This document shows, one piece after another, positions 1-8,628 of a DNA stretch of 64,000 bases; the first letter of the stretch is position 1, and every line of letters begins with the position of its first letter. The translations under genes were made by a program, and so were the position numbers. The stretch spans positions 62,001 to 126,000 of the forward strand of contig NZ_JAMYBK010000001.1 of assembly GCF_024127895.1 (NCBI RefSeq). Direction: 5' to 3'. Origin of the DNA: Pseudomonas guariconensis (GTDB lineage: Bacteria > Pseudomonadota > Gammaproteobacteria > Pseudomonadales > Pseudomonadaceae). The notes below the pieces were generated by a model. The model did not search any database and was not told the DNA's origin. It was given only the letters and a program-made list of their open reading frames with translations.

Positions 1-1
1 G

Positions 2-541
2 TTCCGCGATGCCTGGCGACGCGGCGACGAACAGGCCGCGCTGCATGTGGCCGAGCGTGACCTGGGCCTGGGCGCCGACGATCCCCAGTGCTTGATGACG
101 CGGGTCCAGGGCTACCTGCTGTGGCAGGCGTACCAGAGCTTCTTCGCCGTGATCTTCTGGTATTTCCTGCTGGGGCCCGGTGCGGCCCTGGCCTATCGCC
201 TGCTGGCCCTCACGGCCGGCAACAGCCGCCAGCCGGCGCTCAAGGAGCGGGCCGAGCAACTGCGCCATGCCATGGACTGGCTGCCGGTGCGGGTATTGGC
301 GCTGAGTTTCGCCCTGGTCGGCAACTTCGTCGCGGTGATGCGCCTGATGCTGCACGAACTGCTCAATTGGCACATCAGCGCCGGCCACCTGGTGGCCCGG
401 GTAGGGCGGGTGGCGGACGACATCCCCGACGAGGAAGACAGCCAGCGTGGCCTGGGGCGGCTCGACAGCCTCTGGGAACTGCTGCTGCGTTGCGCGGTGC
501 TGTGGTACGCCTGCTTTGCGTTGTGGACGGTGCTGGTCTGA
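2..541 (+). CDS. ampE: AmpE-type inner-membrane protein, 3' part
   Basis: The 5' end lies outside the window; 179 codons up to a TGA are visible. The product is hydrophobic with several membrane segments (around FFAVIFWYFLLGPGAALAY, VLALSFALVGNFVAVM and the C-terminal LLLRCAVLWYACFALWTVL), which fits the C-terminal half of AmpE. AmpE is the inner-membrane protein encoded downstream of the anhydro-muropeptide amidase gene ampD and is linked to beta-lactamase induction and peptidoglycan recycling. The ampD neighbour would lie upstream of the window. A nearby tatD agrees with the order known in P. putida. The family call rests on recognition of this C-terminal sequence and on context. Confidence 0.8.
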   Translation, partial: FRDAWRRGDEQAALHVAERDLGLGADDPQCLMTRVQGYLLWQAYQSFFAVIFWYFLLGPGAALAYRLLALTAGNSRQPALKERAEQLRHAMDWLPVRVLALSFALVGNFVAVMRLMLHELLNWHISAGHLVARVGRVADDIPDEEDSQRGLGRLDSLWELLLRCAVLWYACFALWTVLV

Positions 542-666
542 GCGGCGTGCCAGGCCGCTTAACCTTAAGTTACAAACCTTGGGTTCGATCTGCGTTATAC
601 AAGGTGGCAGGCCCTTGATGGCTTAGTGCTACCCCGTATAACAACAAGAATCCAAGGAGGTGACCC

Positions 667-2679
667 GTGAAGCATCTGCTCCATCCGGCCATCGCACTGA
701 TGAACCGGCTGAGCTTCGGCCTGAAGTTCAGCCTGATCAGCGCCCTGTTCTTCCTGCCCATGCTGGTCACCAGCTTCTACCTGGTCCGCGACGCCTACGA
801 CCAGTTCCATGTCACCCGCACAGAACTTCAGGGGCTCGCGCCCCTAGCCAGCGTCCTGACCCTGCGTGGTGACCTGGAGGCCCTGGGCAACCTCTTGCAG
901 ATCAATGCGGTGCTCGGCCAGTCGGGCCAGGCCGGCGATGTGGAGGGGCGCATAGCCGCACTCCAGGACAAAGTCGCCGCCGAGCTACAGGACTTGTCGG
1001 TGAGCGACCCGCAGCTCGAGGCCAGGCGCGGGGAGCTGGAGGCGCTCTTCGCCCGTGCGCGCAACGAGTCCTCCCTGCAGAACAAGGCGGCCTGGTTCGA
1101 CAAGCTATTGGTCCAGGCCCAGGTCCTGGCCAAGCAGGTGGCCAGCCAGTCTGGCCTGAGCCAGGACAGCCAGGCCTCGGTGCGCCAGTTGAGCGAGCTG
1201 CTCGGTAGCGCCACCGCCCAGGTCACCCAGACCCTGGGCGAGGGCCGGGCGATAGGGGCCATGGCCTTGGGCCGTGGCTTCATCGACTCCTCCGGCAGTG
1301 CCCGCTTCGAAGACCTGCTGCAACGCCTGGAGCGCCTTGCGGCCGATTACGCCGTGCGCCTGGAGGATGCCCTGGCCAGCGACGAGCGGGTCAGGGCCGA
1401 GCTGGCCGGGCAGGCACAAGCCAGCCAGGCCTCGGTGAAGCAGGCCGCCACGATGTTCGAGGATCAGGTGGTGGTCGCCGAGACCCTGGATGCGCCCTGG
1501 CTGGGCTTCTACCAGCAGGCCAGCGAGCTGATGGGCCAGACCTACCGCCTCAATGACGCCATCCTTGTCCACTTGCAGGTGCAACTGCAGGACCGCCTGG
1601 GCGAGCATCGCCTGCGCATGGGCGCCCTGGTCGCCGCGTTGGCCACGGTGCTGGTCCTGATCACCTACCTCTATGGCGGCTTCTACGTGTCCATCCGCCA
1701 AACCCTCGGCCGCCTGGGCACGGCCATGGACAAGCTCGCCGCCGGCGACATGACTGTGAGCCTCCAGGCCAACAGCCGCGACGAGTTGGGTGAGCTGGGC
1801 CAGGGGTTCAACGAGACCGTGCGGCGTATCCGCGAGCTGATCGGCCAGGTCGGTCGGACCGTGTCGCTGGTCGAGGAGCAGGCTGGCCAGGTGCTGGTGG
1901 TCTCCGAGCGCAGCAACCAGGCGGTTAGCGGCCAGCGCGAGCAGATCGAACAGGTCGCCACGGCGATGAACCAGATGAGCGCCACGGCCCTGGAAGTCGC
2001 CCGCAGCGCGGCACTGGCCGCCGAAGGCGCGCAACAGGTCAATCGCGAGAGCGCCACAGGCCGTGGGCTGGTGGCCAGCCAGCAGGACAGCATCGCCCGC
2101 CTGGCCGGGGAGATCGACCAGACAGTGGTCGCGGTCAATCAACTGGCCAGCGACAGCCAGGCCATCGGGCGGGTGCTGGAGGTGATCCGCAGCATCGCCG
2201 AGCAGACCAACCTGCTGGCGCTCAACGCTGCCATCGAGGCGGCCCGGGCGGGCGAGCAGGGCAGGGGCTTTGCGGTGGTCGCCGACGAGGTACGCACCCT
2301 GGCCCGGCGCACCCAGGACTCCACCGAGGAGATCGCCCAGATGATCCAGCGCCTGCAGGCAGGTGTCGGCGCGGCGGTCGAGGCGATGGGCAGCAGCCAC
2401 CAGATGGCGGCGGGCACGGTCGATGAAGCGCGTCAGGTGCAGCAGGCGTTGGGCAACATCCTCGGTGCGGTGGGCGGTATCGTCGAGCAGAACCAGCAGA
2501 TCGCCGCGGCCGTCGAGCAGCAGACCGCGGTGGCCCACGATATCGACCAGAACATCGTGGCGATCAACCGCGCCGCCCAGGACACCACCGCCGGTGCTTG
2601 CCAGGCCGAAGAAGCCAGCCGTGCATTGTCGGAGCAGGTGTTGGAGCTCAAGCGCCTGATCGGGGCGTTTCGCGTCTAG
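667..2679 (+). CDS. Methyl-accepting chemotaxis protein
   Basis: A 670-aa chemoreceptor. TM1 lies at about residues 17-40, a periplasmic ligand-binding region rich in helix-forming residues at about 41-317, TM2 at about 318-343, then HAMP and a cytoplasmic signalling domain. The signalling tip, with [18 protein letters not shown] starting at residue 512, contacts CheW and CheA. The start is GTG, chosen because a strong AAGGAGGTGACC Shine-Dalgarno lies directly before it. It is monocistronic, with intergenic stem-loops downstream. The ligand cannot be told from the sequence. The periplasmic part is long and helical, possibly a helical-bimodular type, but I am not sure of that. Confidence 0.93.
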   Translation: MKHLLHPAIALMNRLSFGLKFSLISALFFLPMLVTSFYLVRDAYDQFHVTRTELQGLAPLASVLTLRGDLEALGNLLQINAVLGQSGQAGDVEGRIAALQDKVAAELQDLSVSDPQLEARRGELEALFARARNESSLQNKAAWFDKLLVQAQVLAKQVASQSGLSQDSQASVRQLSELLGSATAQVTQTLGEGRAIGAMALGRGFIDSSGSARFEDLLQRLERLAADYAVRLEDALASDERVRAELAGQAQASQASVKQAATMFEDQVVVAETLDAPWLGFYQQASELMGQTYRLNDAILVHLQVQLQDRLGEHRLRMGALVAALATVLVLITYLYGGFYVSIRQTLGRLGTAMDKLAAGDMTVSLQANSRDELGELGQGFNETVRRIRELIGQVGRTVSLVEEQAGQVLVVSERSNQAVSGQREQIEQVATAMNQMSATALEVARSAALAAEGAQQVNRESATGRGLVASQQDSIARLAGEIDQTVVAVNQLASDSQAIGRVLEVIRSIAEQTNLLALNAAIEAARAGEQGRGFAVVADEVRTLARRTQDSTEEIAQMIQRLQAGVGAAVEAMGSSHQMAAGTVDEARQVQQALGNILGAVGGIVEQNQQIAAAVEQQTAVAHDIDQNIVAINRAAQDTTAGACQAEEASRALSEQVLELKRLIGAFRV

Positions 2680-2696
2680 TTGTCTTGTCTGTACCG

Positions 2697-2726
2697 GCCC
2701 AATCGCCGGCTTGTCGGCGATTGGGC
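2697..2726. repeat. Stem-loop after the chemoreceptor, followed by a GGGCTGC palindrome
   Basis: A perfect 12-bp stem (GCCCAATCGCCG) around the loop GCTTGT lies 17 bases after the chemoreceptor stop. It is followed at once by the palindrome GGGCTGCAAAGCAGCCC (2723-2739). No T-run follows, so it resembles P. putida REP-type DNA more than a classical terminator, although it sits between two convergent genes. Confidence 0.6.
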
Positions 2727-2757
2727 TGCAAAGCAGCCCAGGATTACAGAGTCCCGC

Positions 2758-3543
2758 TTAACTGAAAGACCAACCAAACAGCTCACAGGCATTGCGGCTG
2801 CTGGCTTCAGCCAGCCGTTCGGCTTCGATGCCGATCACGTCGGCCAGCGCCCCGGCAATCTCCGGCAGGTGCTCCGGGCTGTTGCGCATGCCGGGAAACA
2901 TCGCCGGCGCCATGTCTGGTGCATCGGTCTCCAGCACGATGCTCTCGAGCGGCAACCGGGGCAGCGTCCTGCGCAGGCGCAGGGCCTGGGGCCAGGTGGC
3001 GGCCCCGCCAAGCCCGAGCCTGAAGCCCAGCTTGATGTACTCGCGGGCCTCCTCGTAGCTGCCGGCGAAGGCATGGATGATGCCGGCGCGTGCAGGCTTG
3101 TAGCGCTTGAGGGTGGCGATCACCTGGGCGTGGCTGCGGCGTACGTGCAGCAGGGCCGGCAGCTCGAAGTCGCAGGCCAGTTGTAGTTGGGCCTCGAACA
3201 GCGCCTGCTGGCGCGCCGTGTCCAGCTCTGGCAGGTAGTAGTCCAGGCCGAACTCGCCCACCGCGCACAGGCGCGGGTCGCCGCGCAGGCGTTCGAGCCA
3301 GTCGCGCAACTGCGCCAGGTGTTCGGGGCGATGCTGCTCCAGGTACACCGGGTGTAAGCCGAGTGCCGCATGCAGGTTACCGTGCGCGCAGGCCAGGTCC
3401 CACACCCGCTGCCAGTTGGCCTGGTACACCCCCAGCACCACCAGGCGCTCTACCCCGCGTGCCGCCGCGTTGGCCAGCAGGCGCTCGCGGTCGGCGTCGA
3501 AGTCGGGGAAGTCCAGGTGGGTGTGGGTGTCGATCAGGCGCAT
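2758..3543 (-). CDS. TatD family metal-dependent hydrolase
   Basis: A 261-aa TIM-barrel hydrolase of the TatD DNase family. The metal ligands expected for the family are visible: DTHTH near the N-terminus (H6, H8), E97 in GEFGLDYY, H133 in LLHVRRSH, H157 in IIHAF and D207 in ETDAPDMAP. The family includes 3'-5' exonucleases and DNA-repair nucleases; the substrate of this member is unknown. The ATG at 3543 begins the conserved MRLIDTHTH; the open frame further upstream reads through cra and is not coding. It starts 2 bases after the cra stop, so the two genes are probably co-transcribed. Confidence 0.93.
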   Translation of the reverse strand: MRLIDTHTHLDFPDFDADRERLLANAAARGVERLVVLGVYQANWQRVWDLACAHGNLHAALGLHPVYLEQHRPEHLAQLRDWLERLRGDPRLCAVGEFGLDYYLPELDTARQQALFEAQLQLACDFELPALLHVRRSHAQVIATLKRYKPARAGIIHAFAGSYEEAREYIKLGFRLGLGGAATWPQALRLRRTLPRLPLESIVLETDAPDMAPAMFPGMRNSPEHLPEIAGALADVIGIEAERLAEASSRNACELFGWSFS

Positions 3544-3545
3544 GC

Positions 3546-4541
3546 TCAGCCTGCCGTGATGCGTTGCTTGAAGGTGCGGGCCACGGCATGCACGCCCGGC
3601 TCGTAGCGTTTGTGCTCGATCGCCGCCAGGGCCAGCTCCAGGGCGGTGGCGGCGATCAGGCCGTGTTGCTGGGCCATGGCGTTGACCGGCAGTGGCAGGA
3701 AATCGAGCAACTGGTTGTCGCCGAAGGTACCCAACTGTAATTGGCGCGAATCGACCGGGCGTGTCTGCAGCGTGTCGAACACCCCTTGCAGCAGCACATA
3801 GGAGGTGGTCACCAGAGCATCCGGCAGACCGCCCAGCTCTTCGATCAGTTGCTGCATCAGGCGCTGCCCGCACTCACGGCTGAAAGCCTCGCCCTGGTAG
3901 CGCCGCACGTCGCCGTCGAACGCCTGCAAGGCCTCGTCGAAGCCGCCGGCACGGGCCTGGCTGACCGACAGTTCCGGGCGCGCGCCGATCAGCGCGATGC
4001 TGCGTGGGCGGGTGGCCAGCAGGCTCTGGGCCAACTGACGGCTGGCATCGCGGTCGTCGCTGATCACCGAGCAAAAGTGCGCCGGGTCCAGGCGACGGTC
4101 GATGGCGATCACCGGCAGACCCTTGTCCTGCAGTTCGCGGTAGCTGTCGTCCTCTGGCGGCAAGCAGCTGGCGACGAACAGCGCATCGCAGCGGCGGGCG
4201 CGGAACAACTGCTGCAACTGGTGCTCGCTGTCAGGCTGGTCGTCGCTGCTGGCGATCAGCAACTGGTAGCCACGGGCGCGGGCACCCTGTTCCAGTTGCT
4301 TGGCGATACGGGCGTAGCTGGGGTTCTCCAGATCCGGGAGAATGAAGCCCAGGGTACGGGTGTGCCGGCTGCGCAGGCCGGCGGCCTGGGGGTTGGGCGT
4401 GAAGCCATGGGCCTCGACCACCGCGCGCACGCGCTCGACGGTGCTGTTGCTGATGCGCTGCTGTTCGGCCTTGCCATTGATGACGTAGCTGGCGGTGGTC
4501 ACGGACACACCGGCCAGACGGGCGATATCGCTGAGTTTCAC
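3546..4541 (-). CDS. cra: Cra/FruR, LacI-family catabolite repressor-activator
   Basis: A 331-aa LacI-family regulator. The N-terminal helix-turn-helix (MKLSDIARLAGVSVTTASYV) and hinge are followed by a periplasmic-binding-protein-like effector domain. It is transcribed divergently from fruBKA, and the intergenic space holds a TTAAACGTTTCA operator. In P. putida, Cra (FruR) is known to repress the fructose PTS operon and to be released by fructose-1-phosphate, the product of FruA transport. The adjacent operon supports the same role here. A TatD hydrolase gene follows with a 2-base gap. Confidence 0.95.
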   Translation of the reverse strand: MKLSDIARLAGVSVTTASYVINGKAEQQRISNSTVERVRAVVEAHGFTPNPQAAGLRSRHTRTLGFILPDLENPSYARIAKQLEQGARARGYQLLIASSDDQPDSEHQLQQLFRARRCDALFVASCLPPEDDSYRELQDKGLPVIAIDRRLDPAHFCSVISDDRDASRQLAQSLLATRPRSIALIGARPELSVSQARAGGFDEALQAFDGDVRRYQGEAFSRECGQRLMQQLIEELGGLPDALVTTSYVLLQGVFDTLQTRPVDSRQLQLGTFGDNQLLDFLPLPVNAMAQQHGLIAATALELALAAIEHKRYEPGVHAVARTFKQRITAG

Positions 4542-4698
4542 CGAATTTTCCTTGTTATTACCAGGGCTGGCTGCGAAGCCTGGCTGGGTAGTTTCCCCGA
4601 AGGCCAGGCCCGGGCGCAGACGACCATTGTCGCAATTGTCCGACAGAATGGGGCTTTTTCGTCAGGAGATTATCGAGTAACGTGGCCACCTGGTCAGG

Positions 4699-4710
4699 TT
4701 AAACGTTTCA
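4699..4710. promoter_or_regulatory. Cra operator upstream of fruB
   Basis: The sequence TTAAACGTTTCA is a near-palindrome and matches the Cra site described for the P. putida fructose operon. It lies 158 bases from the cra start and 119 bases from the fruB start. I saw no second copy in this intergenic region. Confidence 0.85.
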
Positions 4711-4829
4711 GCAGGCGTATTCACTGCCGTCGTCAGCGCCTGCCATCGTGGGGTTGCCCGCGATGATCGTTTGCGTGGATTGCACAACAATACCTCAGTC
4801 CCCGAATGGGGCTGCAAAAGGAGAAGGTC

Positions 4830-7679
4830 ATGCTGGAGCTCGCCAAGGAGCAGATAGCCATGGGCCAGGTAGCTGCCGACAAGGCCGAGGCATTGCGCCT
4901 GCTGGCCGAGCGGCTGGTTGCCGATGGCCTGGTCGCCGAAGGTTACCTGGAAGGGCTATGCGCCCGCGAGGCCCAAGGCTCCACGTTTCTTGGCCAGGGC
5001 ATCGCCATCCCCCATGGAACGCCACAGACCCGTGACCAGGTGTTCGCCACCGGCGTGCGCCTGTTGCAGTTTCCCGAGGGGGTCGATTGGGGCGACGGCC
5101 AGATCGTCTACCTGGCCATCGGCATCGCTGCCCGCTCCGACGAGCACCTGCGCCTGCTGCAACTGCTGACCCGTGCCCTGGGTGAAACCGACCTGGCCGA
5201 GGCCTTGCGCCGGGCGAGCTCCGCCGAGGCGCTACTCAAGCTGTTGCAGGGCGCGCCCCAGGAGCTGGCGTTGGATGCGCAACTGGTGGGCCTGAACCTG
5301 CCCGCCGAGGACTTCGACGAGCTGGCCTGGCGCGGCTCGCGCCTGCTGCAACGCGCCGGCTGCGTCGATGCGGGCTTTGCCAGCCAGTTGCAACAGGCCG
5401 AACCCTTGCCGCTGGGCGAGGGTTTGTGGTGGTTGCACAGCGAGCGGCAGGTGCGTCGGCCGGGCCTGTCGTTCGTCACCCCGCAGCAACCGTTGCGCTA
5501 CCGCGACCAGCCGCTCAACGGCCTGTTCTGCCTGGCCAGCCTCGGTGCCGCCCACCAGGCCCTGCTCGAACGCTTGTGCGAAGTCCTGATCGAAGGCCGT
5601 GGGCAGATGCTCTACCAGGCCACCAGCAGCCGTGCCGTGCTCGAAGTGCTAGGGGGCGAGGCGCCGGCCGACTGGCCGAGCGTGCGGATCGTGCTGGCCA
5701 ACCCCCACGGCCTGCATGCCCGACCGGCCAAGGTGCTGGCGCAGCTGGCCAAGGGCTTCGACGGCGAGATCCGTGTGCGCCTGCTGGATAGTGCGCAGCC
5801 GGCGGTGTCGGTCAAGAGCCTGAGCAAGCTGCTTGGCCTCGGCGCTCGGCGTGGCCAGGTGCTGGAGCTGATCGCCGAGCCGAGCGTCGCCGAGGATGCC
5901 TTGCCGGTGTTGCAGGCGGCCATCGAAGAGGGGCTGGGCGAGGCGGTGGACCCCCTGCCGGAGGTCGCCCAGCCGGTCGCCGCCCCGGTCGAGGTGTTGC
6001 AGGTGCCGCCGGCTGGCAGCCAGGTCCTGGGTGTCGGCGCTGCGCCGGGCATCGCCAGTGGCCCGGCCCATGTACATGTCGAGCGAGAGATCGACTACCC
6101 CCTGCGTGGCGAATCCACGCCCCAGGAACGCCTGAAGCTGCGTCGTGCCCTGGAGGCGGTGAACGCGCAATTACAGGCCCTGGTGCAACGCAGCGACAAA
6201 GCGATCGGCGAAATCTTCGTTACCCACCAGGAAATGCTCGCCGACCCGGCCCTGGGCGACGAGGTCGAGCTGCGCCTGGCCCAGGGCGAGAGCGCCGCGG
6301 CGGCCTGGATGGCGGTGATCGAGGCGGCGGCGCGTCAGCAGGAGGCATTGCACGATGCCTTGCTCGCCGAGCGCGCTGCCGACCTGCGCGACATTGGCCG
6401 CCGGGTCCTGGCGCAACTGTGCGGTGTGCAGGACGTGCCCGAGCCCGAACAACCCTATGTGCTGGTGATGGCCGAGGTTGGCCCGTCCGATGTGGCCCGC
6501 CTCGACCCGGCGCGGGTGGCCGGTATCGTGACCGCCCATGGCGGTGCCACCGCCCACAGCGCCATCGTCGCCCGTGCCCTGGGTATTCCGGCGGTGGTCG
6601 GCGCGGGGGAGGCGATCCTGCTGCTCGAGCCTGGCACGCCGTTGCTGCTCGATGGGCAGCGCGGTCGGCTCGTCGTCGCGCCGGCGGCGGATGAGTTGCA
6701 ACGAGCCCTGGCCGAGCGCGATCTGCGCGAGCAGCGCCTGCAGGCCGCCTGGGCCAATCGCCACGAACCGGCGGTGACCCGCGACGGCCATGCTGTCGAG
6801 GTGTTCGCCAACATCGGTGAAAGCCGTGGCATCGACCGGGTGGTGGAGCAGGGCGCCGAAGGCATTGGCCTGCTGCGTACCGAACTGATTTTCATGGCCC
6901 ATCCCCAGGCGCCGGACGTGGCCACCCAGGAGGCCGAATACCGCCGCGTGCTCGACGGCTTGGACGGGCGTCCGTTGGTGGTGCGCACCCTCGACGTGGG
7001 CGGCGACAAGCCCTTGCCCTACTGGCCGATCGCCCCGGAGGAAAACCCCTTCCTCGGCGTGCGTGGTGTGCGCCTGACCTTGCAGCGCCCACAGGTGATG
7101 GAGGATCAGTTGCGGGCCTTGCTGCGGGCAGCGGGTGAGCGGCCCTTGCGCATCATGTTCCCGATGGTCGGGCAGGTTCACGAATGGCGTGAGGCCAAGG
7201 CCATGGTCGAGCGCTTGCGCCAGGAACTGCCGGTCGCCGACCTGCAACTGGGCATCATGGTCGAAGTGCCCTCGGCTGCCTTGCTGGCGCCGCAGTTGGC
7301 GCGCGAGGTGGATTTCTTCAGCATCGGCACCAACGACCTGACCCAGTACACCCTGGCCATCGACCGCGGCCATCCGAGCCTTTCGGCCCAGGCCGATGGC
7401 TTGCACCCGGCGGTGCTGCGGCTGATCGACATGACCGTGCGCGCCGCCCATGCCGAGGGCAAGTGGGTCGGTGTCTGCGGCGAACTGGCCGCCGACCCGC
7501 AGGCGGTCGCCGTGCTGCTCGGGCTGGACGTGGACGAGCTCAGCGTCGCCGCTCGCAGCGTCGCCGAAGTCAAGGCACTGGTGCGCCAGGCCGATCACCA
7601 GACGGCCCGCGCCCTGGCGCACGAGGCTTTGCAACAAGACAGCGCCGCGGCGGTCCGGGCGCTGGTGGAGCGTTATTGA
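4830..7679 (+). CDS. fruB: FruB, fructose PTS EIIA-HPr-EI fusion protein
   Basis: A 949-aa multiphosphoryl-transfer protein that carries phosphate from PEP to FruA. Domains in order: an EIIA-Fru domain (about 1-142) with the phospho-histidine H62 in IAIPHGT; a linker or degenerate region (about 145-280); HPr (about 283-370) with H296 in GLHARPA; and enzyme I (about 400-949) with H576 in GGATAHSAIVARALG and the PEP-site segment FSIGTNDLTQYTLAIDRG. The ATG at 4830 was chosen over the in-frame ATG at 4806 because AAAGGAG lies 6 bases before it. It is the first gene of fruBKA; fruK starts 1 base after its stop. The Cra operator lies upstream. Confidence 0.96.
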   Translation: MLELAKEQIAMGQVAADKAEALRLLAERLVADGLVAEGYLEGLCAREAQGSTFLGQGIAIPHGTPQTRDQVFATGVRLLQFPEGVDWGDGQIVYLAIGIAARSDEHLRLLQLLTRALGETDLAEALRRASSAEALLKLLQGAPQELALDAQLVGLNLPAEDFDELAWRGSRLLQRAGCVDAGFASQLQQAEPLPLGEGLWWLHSERQVRRPGLSFVTPQQPLRYRDQPLNGLFCLASLGAAHQALLERLCEVLIEGRGQMLYQATSSRAVLEVLGGEAPADWPSVRIVLANPHGLHARPAKVLAQLAKGFDGEIRVRLLDSAQPAVSVKSLSKLLGLGARRGQVLELIAEPSVAEDALPVLQAAIEEGLGEAVDPLPEVAQPVAAPVEVLQVPPAGSQVLGVGAAPGIASGPAHVHVEREIDYPLRGESTPQERLKLRRALEAVNAQLQALVQRSDKAIGEIFVTHQEMLADPALGDEVELRLAQGESAAAAWMAVIEAAARQQEALHDALLAERAADLRDIGRRVLAQLCGVQDVPEPEQPYVLVMAEVGPSDVARLDPARVAGIVTAHGGATAHSAIVARALGIPAVVGAGEAILLLEPGTPLLLDGQRGRLVVAPAADELQRALAERDLREQRLQAAWANRHEPAVTRDGHAVEVFANIGESRGIDRVVEQGAEGIGLLRTELIFMAHPQAPDVATQEAEYRRVLDGLDGRPLVVRTLDVGGDKPLPYWPIAPEENPFLGVRGVRLTLQRPQVMEDQLRALLRAAGERPLRIMFPMVGQVHEWREAKAMVERLRQELPVADLQLGIMVEVPSAALLAPQLAREVDFFSIGTNDLTQYTLAIDRGHPSLSAQADGLHPAVLRLIDMTVRAAHAEGKWVGVCGELAADPQAVAVLLGLDVDELSVAARSVAEVKALVRQADHQTARALAHEALQQDSAAAVRALVERY

Positions 7680-7680
7680 A

Positions 7681-8628
7681 ATGGCCAAGATCCTCACCCT
7701 GACCCTCAACCCGGCGCTGGACATCACCGTCAGCCTGGATGCCCTGCGCCCAGGGCACGTCAACCGTAGCCAGGCCCAGCACAGCCATGCCGCCGGCAAG
7801 GGCCTGAACGTCGCCCAGGTACTGGCCGACCTGGGGCACAGCGTCACCGTCGGCGGCTTCCTCGGGCGTGACAACCTGCAGCCGTTCGATGCACTGATCG
7901 CCCGGCGCGGTTTTACCGACTGCTTCGTCCGCGTAGCGGGCGAGACCCGCAGCAACATCAAGCTGGTGGAGGCCGATGGCCGGGTCACCGATATCAATGG
8001 CCAGGGGCCGGACGTCGGCGAGGTCGCCCGGACTGCGTTGTTGCGCCGCCTGGAGAAGATCGCGCCGGGGCATGACGCGGTGGTGGTGGCCGGCAGCCTG
8101 CCTCGCGGCATCGATCCGCAGTGGTTCGGCCAGTTGCTGCTGCAATTGCAGGCCCAGGGCCTGAAGGTCGCCCTAGACAGCAGCGGCGAGGCCTTGCGTG
8201 TTGGCCTGCGGACGGCGCCGTGGCTGGTCAAGCCGAACACCGAGGAGCTGGGCGAGGTGCTTGGTGTTGCCGTGCACAGCCCGGCCGAGCAGCGTGCCGC
8301 CGCCGAGCGCCTGCTGGCGACCGGCGTGCAGCATGTGGTGGTGTCCCAGGGCGAGCAGGGCGTGAGCTGGTTCGCCAAGGGCCTGGCCTTGCATGGGCGA
8401 CCGCCGCAGGTGCAGGTGGCGAGTACCGTGGGTGCCGGTGACTCGCTGGTGGCTGGCATGGTCCATGGCCTACTGCTGGGCGAGGCGCCTGCGCAGACCC
8501 TGCGCCGCGCCACTGCCATCGCTGCCCAGGCGGTGACCCAGGTCGGCTTCGGCCTCTGTGATCGCGAGCAACTGGCCCACCTGGAGGCCGCCGTGCAACT
8601 GACAGAACGACAAGAGGGTTGCCGATGA
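7681..8628 (+). CDS. fruK: FruK, 1-phosphofructokinase
   Basis: A 315-aa PfkB-family sugar kinase that converts fructose-1-phosphate to fructose-1,6-bisphosphate with ATP. It shows the N-terminal TLNPALDITV, the substrate-binding AAGKGLNVAQVLADLG and the C-terminal ATP/anion-hole motif VGAGDSLVAGMVHG. The ATG follows the fruB stop by one base. Its own TGA overlaps the fruA start (ATGA), which indicates translational coupling. By removing fructose-1-phosphate it should also set the level of the Cra inducer. Confidence 0.96.
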   Translation: MAKILTLTLNPALDITVSLDALRPGHVNRSQAQHSHAAGKGLNVAQVLADLGHSVTVGGFLGRDNLQPFDALIARRGFTDCFVRVAGETRSNIKLVEADGRVTDINGQGPDVGEVARTALLRRLEKIAPGHDAVVVAGSLPRGIDPQWFGQLLLQLQAQGLKVALDSSGEALRVGLRTAPWLVKPNTEELGEVLGVAVHSPAEQRAAAERLLATGVQHVVVSQGEQGVSWFAKGLALHGRPPQVQVASTVGAGDSLVAGMVHGLLLGEAPAQTLRRATAIAAQAVTQVGFGLCDREQLAHLEAAVQLTERQEGCR